DNA from: an uncultured Carnobacteriaceae bacterium
GTDB taxonomy: Bacteria; Bacillota; Bacilli; Lactobacillales; Aerococcaceae
Direction: 5' to 3'
DNA: 6,030 nucleotides
NCBI GenBank assembly: GCA_938039195.1
Contig: CALHVK010000118.1
Location: 1-6,030 of the forward strand
The notes below the pieces were generated by a model that saw nothing but the letters and a program-made list of their open reading frames with translations, made no database searches and was not told where the DNA came from. Positions 1 to 4,978 of this stretch are shown here, in pieces; within the stretch, counting starts at the first letter, position 1, and every line of letters begins with the position of its first letter. The translations under genes and the position numbers were made by a program.

Positions 1-347
1 ACAAAATTTCTTTCAGCTAAAAACTCAATAATTCTGTCTAATTCTGAAGCGTCTTTTGGATTTAACATTGCAAAGTCCATATCAATATCATGCGCAAGAA
101 TAGCGCCTTCTCTCACATATCCTAATAATGTACCTGCTTCAATCCAGATTTTATGACCAAGTTGATTGTTCACTTCTTCAAATTCTTTTAAAATTTGATG
201 AGCATTCTCTTTTAAAAGCTTTTGACGATCGCCATCAATTTTTTTATTTGCTAAATGGTTCAATTTATTAATAACCGGTAACTTTAAGACCTTGTCTTTC
301 TTGTCTCCTAATAAATGTGCCATCGTTGACTTTAGCCATCTTAACAT
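1..347 (-). CDS. LicD/fukutin-like phosphotransferase, N-terminal part (cut by window edge)
   Basis: The first 115 codons of an open frame run off the left edge. After a basic N-terminal half (MLRWLKSTMAHLLGDKKDK at the start), residues 67-93 read KIWIEAGTLLGYVREGAILAHDIDMDF. This has the G-T-L-L-G-x-x-R-E-G element of LicD/fukutin proteins followed by a D-x-D-x-D metal-binding motif (Asp87, Asp89, Asp91). In place of the canonical W-D-D-D-x-D of the licD-like gene at 1305-2144 it has H-D-I-D-M-D, closer to the fukutin/FKRP pattern. The ATG at 347 follows the glycosyltransferase stop by 14 nt, with AGGGAG overlapping that stop and a rather long 10-nt spacer. It probably transfers a phospho-alditol or similar group onto the same polymer. 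The family call rests on this one region, since the rest is out of view. Confidence 0.75.
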   Translation of the reverse strand, partial: MLRWLKSTMAHLLGDKKDKVLKLPVINKLNHLANKKIDGDRQKLLKENAHQILKEFEEVNNQLGHKIWIEAGTLLGYVREGAILAHDIDMDFAMLNPKDASELDRIIEFLAERNF

Positions 348-357
348 AATGCGTCTA

Positions 358-363
358 CTCCCT
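358..363 (-). promoter_or_regulatory. Ribosome binding site of the left-end LicD/fukutin-like gene
   Basis: AGGGAG reads on the minus strand and shares bases with the TAG stop of the glycosyltransferase (364-362). The spacer to the ATG at 347 is 10 nt, at the long end of the usual range. No nearer in-frame start codon of the common kinds is present. Confidence 0.6.
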
Positions 364-1321
364 AAACTTTTTTAAGAATTGCCTTATATAGATTCTTATT
401 AATTAACAGCGCCACGAAAGATAACTTTCTTTTACTGTTAAATAAAGAATTATTTAAAATAAATCTCTTGTTTTTCTTCAAATATTGAATGAGTTCAATT
501 TCCAACTTCTCGTCCTTATATTCCTCATCCTTAAGTAATCTATCTAAAACATAAAAATATGCCCAACAGATACGTGTATCTGCCTGATATTTCAAGTTCG
601 GATATTTTTCAGCTACAATTTTGGCATTTTTTTCATATGCTTCAATTACATTCAAAAATTTAGGAGTAAATTTTTGTGTTGTAATACTATTTTCACGATG
701 GACATAATAATATTTTTTCACAAAAGTAGCAACGATAATTTCGCAACTACTTAATAAATCAATCATTAAAAAAGCATCTTCCGCTATTTTTCCTTTTTCA
801 AACCTAAGATTATTAAATAAACTCTTCTTATATAATTTGTTTCCAGCAGTTACAGAAAAGACTTTTGCTTCAAGAACGTTTTTTACCATTTCTTCGCTGG
901 ATAGAACAAAAGGCTCATTCTTAGTTTTATCTTTTTCAATGTTTTCTCCGTCATTGATATCATATATTCTACAAAATGATATATCGGCATTATACTCTAG
1001 GATATTTGAAAGCAAAACTTCATACATATCATCATCTATAAAATCATCACTATCAATAAAACCAATATAATCACCAGAAGCTTTATCAATACCATAGTTT
1101 CGTGCATCAGATAATCCACCATTTTCTTTATGATAGACCACTATTCTAGGATCTCTTTGAGCTAATTCATCACACAATTGGCCACTATTATCTGTAGCAC
1201 CATCATCTACTAAAATAATTTCAATATTTTTATAGGTTTGATTAATCAACGATTCCACACAGCGTTCGAGATATTGTTCAACGTTGTAAACTGGAACTAT
1301 AATACTAATTTTTGGTTCCAT
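362..1321 (-). CDS. Family-2 glycosyltransferase (GT-A fold)
   Basis: This 319-residue cytoplasmic enzyme should transfer a sugar from a nucleotide-sugar to a lipid-linked glycan. It opens with the GT2 signature PKISIIVPVYNVEQYL (3-18), then ILVDDGATDNSG (36-47), ENGGLSDARNYG (66-77) and FIDSDDF (88-94), where the Asp residues bind the metal and nucleotide. AEDAF (180-184) is the probable catalytic-base region, and YYYVHRENS (204-212) is common in EpsJ/CpsJ-like enzymes. The C-terminal 90 residues are Lys- and Leu-rich with no clear membrane helix. A longer reading from 1378 exists, but the ATG at 1321 is chosen because AAAGGGGAG precedes it and the GT2 signature begins at residue 3. It overlaps the licD-like gene by 17 nt. 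Sampled base composition is far more AT-rich than tarJ and licD, which hints at separate acquisition. Sugar and linkage cannot be predicted. Confidence 0.93.
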   Translation of the reverse strand: MEPKISIIVPVYNVEQYLERCVESLINQTYKNIEIILVDDGATDNSGQLCDELAQRDPRIVVYHKENGGLSDARNYGIDKASGDYIGFIDSDDFIDDDMYEVLLSNILEYNADISFCRIYDINDGENIEKDKTKNEPFVLSSEEMVKNVLEAKVFSVTAGNKLYKKSLFNNLRFEKGKIAEDAFLMIDLLSSCEIIVATFVKKYYYVHRENSITTQKFTPKFLNVIEAYEKNAKIVAEKYPNLKYQADTRICWAYFYVLDRLLKDEEYKDEKLEIELIQYLKKNKRFILNNSLFNSKRKLSFVALLINKNLYKAILKKV

Positions 1322-2144
1322 AATACTCCCCTTTATACTTCTCATATCCATTTTCAAGATCGACAAATAATGCATCATGATGTGCTACCTGCTTATCTGC
1401 TGGAGGTGGTGTCATATAATCACCAAATGCTGTTTTTAAGTAAGCATCGTATCCAACTGGAATAGGCATTTCCGTATGCTCAAATGGTACAAATAACGCT
1501 GATTCAAAGCTTTCGATTGGATATTTATTCTTCATATATCCAGGACCTGCACAAAGTTCAGTAATCCCGTCACTTTCTTCACGCGTGTACTTTGTCATCT
1601 CACGCTGCGCCTTGCTCCAAATCTTATAACGTAATGAACGTGTTGGGAATAATCCTAATAAGAATAAGCTTCCCCACTTCATTAACCCACCATGTTTTTC
1701 AGGGATTGTTTGCGCGCGGAACAATGAGTAAATCAAAGCCCAGCGGACTTGTTTCTTACGATCTGATTCTGATTTTGGATAATAATCTAGCGGTAGGATA
1801 TCAATCGCTAAACCGTGTGGGATATCTAAATCCGCTTGATAAGGCTTCACGCACGTCGTTTCTTTATCACGAATCGTCACAAATAAATTCCGGTCTAAGT
1901 AATGTTCGTCACTATTGGACATCACATAGCGTGCATCCGCTTCTTTTGGCCACAACTCGATTAATTTTTCGTAATCTTTACGCGGCATAAAGAAATCTAA
2001 ATCATCATCCCAAGGGATAAAGCCTTTATGGCGAAGTGCTCCAATGGCCCCACCACCGCATAAATAACATAATAATTCATGTTGCTTACAAAATGATACA
2101 AAGTATTCAGCCATTTCTAAGCATTTCTCTTGTAATGGTTCCAT
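1305..2144 (-). CDS. LicD-family phosphotransferase (nucleotidyltransferase fold)
   Basis: LicD proteins transfer a phospho-group such as phosphocholine, or in the related fukutin/FKRP proteins ribitol-5-phosphate, from a CDP-activated donor to a glycan in the cytoplasm. The 279-residue protein has the LicD core near its N-terminus: GGGAIGALRHKGF (30-42) followed by IPWDDDLDF (43-51), whose aspartates should bind metal. IDILPLDYY (114-122) and the C-terminal YLKTAFGDYMTPPP (235-248) are further LicD hallmarks. I chose the ATG at 2144 because GAGGA lies 5 nt before it. An upstream ATG at 2171 would overlap the end of tarJ and add nine residues with no family match. The gene follows tarJ by 14 nt and overlaps the glycosyltransferase gene by 17 nt. 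No licA, licB or licC choline genes are in view, so CDP-ribitol from TarIJ is a plausible donor; phosphocholine transfer remains possible if choline genes lie elsewhere. Confidence 0.92.
   Translation of the reverse strand: MEPLQEKCLEMAEYFVSFCKQHELLCYLCGGGAIGALRHKGFIPWDDDLDFFMPRKDYEKLIELWPKEADARYVMSNSDEHYLDRNLFVTIRDKETTCVKPYQADLDIPHGLAIDILPLDYYPKSESDRKKQVRWALIYSLFRAQTIPEKHGGLMKWGSLFLLGLFPTRSLRYKIWSKAQREMTKYTREESDGITELCAGPGYMKNKYPIESFESALFVPFEHTEMPIPVGYDAYLKTAFGDYMTPPPADKQVAHHDALFVDLENGYEKYKGEYYGTKN
1326..1334 (-). promoter_or_regulatory. Ribosome binding site deciding the glycosyltransferase start
   Basis: AAAGGGGAG reads on the minus strand 4 nt upstream of the ATG at 1321. It lies inside the last codons of the licD-like gene, so translation of the two genes is probably coupled. 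It argues against the longer in-frame start at 1378. Confidence 0.8.
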
Positions 2145-2148
2145 GTTT

Positions 2149-2153
2149 TCCTC
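2149..2153 (-). promoter_or_regulatory. Ribosome binding site deciding the licD-like start
   Basis: GAGGA reads on the minus strand a few bases upstream of the ATG at 2144 (spacing of 5 nt from GAGG). It supports a start at 2144 instead of the in-frame ATG at 2171, which would place the start inside tarJ. Confidence 0.7.
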
Positions 2154-2158
2154 ACTTT

Positions 2159-3187
2159 CTAAATATCCCATTTGGCCACTGTTTTAAATGGCGTTAATTT
2201 ATCTTCCTCGAAGAAATGATAAATATCTTTCATTTCTTGAATTGGATTTGATTCAAAAATAATTAAGTTCAAACGTGCATGTACTTTTGGATCCGCCATG
2301 AATTGAACAGCCTCTTCAAAGTCCTTACGACCTGAACGAGAACTACCGACCCATGTTAATCCTTTTTCCAGAATATCACGCGTGTTTAATGGCACTTCAA
2401 ATTCACTAACCCCCATCATAACAACCGTTCCTTGAGGTTGAATATGACGGATAATTTCGCGATAAGCATCTTGAGTACCGCTACCGCCAACACATTCAAT
2501 CGCATGGTCGAATGTAAAGTCTTCTGGAAGATCACTCACATCATACACTTCATCTACGAATGAGAAGAGGCGTAACTTCTCTGGATCTTTACCGACAATA
2601 ATAATCGTTGACTCTGGGAATTTTGCTTTTGCAATGGTTGCAACAACGTATGCTAAACTTCCTGAGCCCCATACCACGATACGGTTACGACGGCTATGAG
2701 CCACCTTGTCAAAACGACGTAATCCGTGAACTCCAACTGAAACGAATTCAGAAATAGCAGCAACTTTATCTGGCACATCTTCGTATTTCACTACTCGGTC
2801 GATTGGAATTGTCACGAATTCACGCATGAATCCATCGTGGCCACTTGAACGGAAGTATGTTCCATTCACATAGTTCTCATAGAACTCTGTTTCATGGTCA
2901 AAATCACGTGGTGGTTGGTTTGGAATCATCACCACATGGTCTCCTGGTTTATACGTTCCTGTTGGATCCGCAACAACGATTCCACAACATTCATGAATCA
3001 ATGCCATTGGTAATTTCTTCTGCAAAATTTTAGCAGGACGTGTTCCTTGGAAGTAACGTTGGTCCGCATGACACAAAGCTAAGTAGTTTGGTCGAACCAC
3101 CACAATATCTTCTTCATAGAAAGACACATCTTCATATTTAATTGAGAAAAACGATGGACGAATGAGTTGATACACTCGATTAATCAT
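2159..3187 (-). CDS. tarJ: Ribulose-5-phosphate reductase TarJ (zinc-dependent medium-chain dehydrogenase)
   Basis: TarJ reduces D-ribulose-5-phosphate to D-ribitol-5-phosphate, normally with NADPH, and feeds TarI. The 342-residue protein is a medium-chain alcohol-dehydrogenase relative of typical TarJ length. CHAD at 39-42 and HE at 65-66 supply the likely catalytic-zinc ligands (Cys39, His65, Glu66). The four-cysteine structural-zinc loop of classical alcohol dehydrogenases is missing and is replaced by a region ending FRSSGHDGF (112-120), as in the TarJ family. The Rossmann nucleotide-binding loop is VVWGSGSLAYV (171-181), and a GTVVMMGVSEFEVPLN segment (253-268) closes the fold. The start ATG at 3187 lies one nucleotide after the tarI stop, and its ribosome binding site sits within the end of tarI, so the two are almost certainly co-translated. 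Some bacteria carry tarIJ for capsule or phosphocholine-teichoic acid loci rather than for classical wall teichoic acid. Confidence 0.94.
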   Translation of the reverse strand: MINRVYQLIRPSFFSIKYEDVSFYEEDIVVVRPNYLALCHADQRYFQGTRPAKILQKKLPMALIHECCGIVVADPTGTYKPGDHVVMIPNQPPRDFDHETEFYENYVNGTYFRSSGHDGFMREFVTIPIDRVVKYEDVPDKVAAISEFVSVGVHGLRRFDKVAHSRRNRIVVWGSGSLAYVVATIAKAKFPESTIIIVGKDPEKLRLFSFVDEVYDVSDLPEDFTFDHAIECVGGSGTQDAYREIIRHIQPQGTVVMMGVSEFEVPLNTRDILEKGLTWVGSSRSGRKDFEEAVQFMADPKVHARLNLIIFESNPIQEMKDIYHFFEEDKLTPFKTVAKWDI

Positions 3188-3188
3188 T

Positions 3189-3896
3189 TTAAATCTCTCC
3201 TAACATCGCTTGCGCAATTTTCAAATCTGTTACTGTCGTAATTTTAATATTTGAGTATTCACCCTCGACAAGAGCTACTTTGACATCATTGACTACGAAT
3301 ACTTTACACGCGTCTGTCAAGATTTCTTTGACATCATCTGTAAGACTATCGTATAAGTCTGTGAAAGCTTGAATTTTGAATGTTTGAGGTGTTTGTCCTT
3401 GATACATATGCGTTCTATTTGGAATGGAAGAAATCACTTTTCCATCCACAGATTCAACAATTGTATCATTTGCCATCACTACAGTATCCGCAACGTCATA
3501 GTGTTTCATCGCTTCAATATTATCGACAATCATGCGATATGAAACGAACGGACGCACCGCATCATGTGTAATCAATACATCTTCAGGTGAAAACGATCCA
3601 CTATTTTTGATATCCGCAATAATACTTAAGATGCTATCATTACGATTTCCACCACCACTAACGACACGGATTTTGTCCTTGTTCGTCAAAATGTGTTTAT
3701 CTAATAAATCATTGAAGTAGCTCACCCAGTTTGGATGTACCGCTACATAGACAACATCTACATCTGGAACAAATAAGAATTTTTCAACTGTATGAATAAT
3801 AATTGGTTTGTTTCCTAATGGTAGAAATTGTTTTGGCATTTCTTGGATTCCCATACGAGTTCCGGTTCCACCGGCTAAAATCCCAGCATAAATCAT
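3189..3896 (-). CDS. tarI: Ribitol-5-phosphate cytidylyltransferase TarI (IspD/TarI family)
   Basis: TarI couples CTP and D-ribitol-5-phosphate to give CDP-ribitol and pyrophosphate in the cytoplasm, the activated donor for ribitol-phosphate polymers. At 235 residues it has the usual family length. The nucleotide-binding signature LAGGTGTRM followed by MPKQF spans residues 7-24. Other family blocks are GGGNRNDS (81-88), HDAVRPF (111-117), MYQGQTPQTF (164-173) and KITTVTDL (218-225). A longer reading from a GTG at 3905 exists, but I chose the ATG at 3896. AAGAGGTG lies 6 nt before it, whereas the GTG is itself part of that site, and the protein then begins MIYAGILAGG as is typical of TarI. The gene ends one nucleotide before tarJ. 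The fold is shared with IspD of isoprenoid synthesis, but the adjacent TarJ reductase and the absence of isoprenoid genes make TarI the better call. Confidence 0.93.
   Translation of the reverse strand: MIYAGILAGGTGTRMGIQEMPKQFLPLGNKPIIIHTVEKFLFVPDVDVVYVAVHPNWVSYFNDLLDKHILTNKDKIRVVSGGGNRNDSILSIIADIKNSGSFSPEDVLITHDAVRPFVSYRMIVDNIEAMKHYDVADTVVMANDTIVESVDGKVISSIPNRTHMYQGQTPQTFKIQAFTDLYDSLTDDVKEILTDACKVFVVNDVKVALVEGEYSNIKITTVTDLKIAQAMLGEI
3195..3201 (-). promoter_or_regulatory. Ribosome binding site of tarJ, inside the end of tarI
   Basis: AGGAGAG reads on the minus strand 7 nt upstream of the tarJ ATG at 3187. It overlaps the codons for the last residues of TarI (LGEI), and only one base separates the TAA from the ATG. 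This arrangement supports translational coupling and near-equal production of the two enzymes. Confidence 0.8.
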
Positions 3897-3902
3897 TTTA
3901 TA

Positions 3903-3910
3903 CACCTCTT
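3903..3910 (-). promoter_or_regulatory. Ribosome binding site deciding the tarI start
   Basis: AAGAGGTG reads on the minus strand, 6 nt upstream of the ATG at 3896. It contains GAGGTG, which matches the Shine-Dalgarno consensus AAGGAGGTG. The alternative GTG start at 3905-3903 sits inside this element and has only a weaker GGAG with a long spacer before it, so the ATG is preferred. Confidence 0.75.
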
Positions 3911-3919
3911 ATTCTCCAA

Positions 3920-4960
3920 TTAAGGAGTCGTTAAATAATATAAATCTTCTCTTTCTTGTAGAAATGGGTACGTTTGAACAGTTGGTTGTCCCATTAACTT
4001 ACGGATGGAATTACTTACTCCTAATAAGACATCGTCCGTTGCATATGAGTAATAGATTTGTTCTCCTGCATTGTTTGTTAATAATAACTGTCTTTCTTCG
4101 ATAAAGGTTTGTGTTAAATTATTTCCTGTAATGGCAGGACCATAAGTATTTTTAAGGGCCATCACTTGTCCAATTGGCAAGTCTGTTTTTACGTTCTTAC
4201 TTACCGCATTCATTAATTGCTCGAAGTTTGCAACAGAATTAAAAGTCATCAATTTCTTAACAAGTTCCTCAATAACAATACGTTGACGTTTTTGACGTCC
4301 TGTATCTCCTTCTGGATCATCGTAACGCATACGTGCAAAACGCAAGGCACTTTCACCATCTAGTAGTTCTGTTTTTCCTTCCACAAAAGAACGTCCTTCA
4401 TATGTGAACGTTAATGGACTTGTCACTTCGATGCCACCCACAGCATCCACGAATTCCATTAACCCTTCCATATTAATCTGCACATAGAAGTCAATGGTCG
4501 TATCAAGCATTTTCTCAACTGAATTAATAACCATTGGAGCCTTCCCATAAGCAAAGGCGTGATTTAATTTATCATATCCACCAGTACCCACAATTTCTGT
4601 ATACGTATCACGCGGTAAACTTAGTAATTGTGATTTCTTCGTTGATGGATTAACCGTTAATAATAACATTGTATCTGAACGTCCATCTTCTTCTGTACGT
4701 CCATATGCCCCATTATCAATTCCTAGTAGCAAAATGTTAATCGGTTTGGCATTTTTAATAATTTCATTCGCTTCTTCTTCCGTACGATTCCCAACGCTTT
4801 GAGTAATAGAATTAATCGTCGTATTAATCTTACTTGCATAATAAGTTCCCGCTACTGCAATGATTGCTAGTAAAAGGATTAGAATAAAACCAATACGGCC
4901 TTTTTTCTTTTTCTTTTCTTGACGTCTCCCTTGTCGGGTCCATTCATTTGATTCGTTCAT
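3920..4960 (-). CDS. LytR-CpsA-Psr (LCP) family wall-polymer ligase (complete)
   Basis: This 346-residue LCP phosphotransferase should attach an undecaprenyl-linked glycopolymer to peptidoglycan outside the membrane. Residues 1-21 are a very basic cytoplasmic tail (KKKKKGR), 22-41 form one transmembrane helix (FILILLLAIIAVAG), and 72 to about 270 form the LCP domain. Visible family motifs are NILLLGID (75-82), GRSDTML (93-99), SLPRDTY (114-120), DKLNHAFA (130-137), DAVGGIEV (172-179), DGESALRFARMR (201-212) and GDTGRQKRQ (218-226). Arg and Asp in these blocks bind the pyrophosphate and metal in known LCP structures. The ATG at 4960 has a GGAGTG site at 4966-4971 with a 5-nt spacer. The gene lies 18 nt after another LCP gene and 23 nt before tarI, which suggests a ribitol-phosphate-containing substrate. 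It lacks the long tail of its paralogue. It resembles wall teichoic acid or capsule ligases; which of these is not decided by sequence. Confidence 0.95.
   Translation of the reverse strand: MNESNEWTRQGRRQEKKKKKGRIGFILILLLAIIAVAGTYYASKINTTINSITQSVGNRTEEEANEIIKNAKPINILLLGIDNGAYGRTEEDGRSDTMLLLTVNPSTKKSQLLSLPRDTYTEIVGTGGYDKLNHAFAYGKAPMVINSVEKMLDTTIDFYVQINMEGLMEFVDAVGGIEVTSPLTFTYEGRSFVEGKTELLDGESALRFARMRYDDPEGDTGRQKRQRIVIEELVKKLMTFNSVANFEQLMNAVSKNVKTDLPIGQVMALKNTYGPAITGNNLTQTFIEERQLLLTNNAGEQIYYSYATDDVLLGVSNSIRKLMGQPTVQTYPFLQEREDLYYLTTP
4282..4312. repeat. 31-bp direct repeat, copy A (in the complete LCP gene)
   Basis: This stretch matches 5641-5671 in 30 of 31 bases; the single difference is T here against A in the other copy, at the seventeenth base. 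It codes for the EGDTGRQKRQ active-site block of the LCP domain. The copies are 1359 bp apart, an exact multiple of three, and lie in the same orientation and reading frame. It reflects gene duplication plus a conserved motif, not a mobile element. Confidence 0.85.
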
Positions 4961-4965
4961 ATTTA

Positions 4966-4971
4966 CACTCC
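4966..4971 (-). promoter_or_regulatory. Ribosome binding site of the complete LCP gene
   Basis: GGAGTG reads on the minus strand 5 nt upstream of the ATG at 4960. It lies in the 18-nt gap after the TAA of the upstream LCP gene, so the two genes are probably translated from one message. Confidence 0.7.
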
Positions 4972-4978
4972 AATACTA

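Noticed and set aside
837..1070. Plus-strand open frame of 77 codons inside the glycosyltransferase gene
   Set aside because: It lies opposite a clear GT2 coding region, has no recognisable domain and is low-complexity in the way expected of an antisense shadow.
1322..1378. N-terminal extension of the glycosyltransferase to an ATG at 1378
   Set aside because: It would overlap licD by 74 nt, lacks family similarity, and a strong ribosome binding site sits just before the ATG at 1321.
1238..1465. Plus-strand open frame spanning the licD-like and GT2 junction
   Set aside because: It is antisense to two well-supported genes, and its sequence shows no recognisable motif.
1592..1990. Plus-strand open frame of 132 codons inside the licD-like gene
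   Set aside because: The minus strand carries strong LicD motifs over the same bases. The plus-strand translation shows no family features and no neighbouring plus-strand gene supports it.
2845..3720. Three short plus-strand open frames opposite tarJ and tarI
   Set aside because: All are about 62 codons, lie opposite conserved enzyme-coding sequence and have no motif or operon context.
3189..3896. IspD (MEP cytidylyltransferase of isoprenoid synthesis) as the identity of this gene
   Set aside because: The fold is shared, but the gene is joined to tarJ by one base and sits among wall-polymer genes, so TarI is the better assignment.
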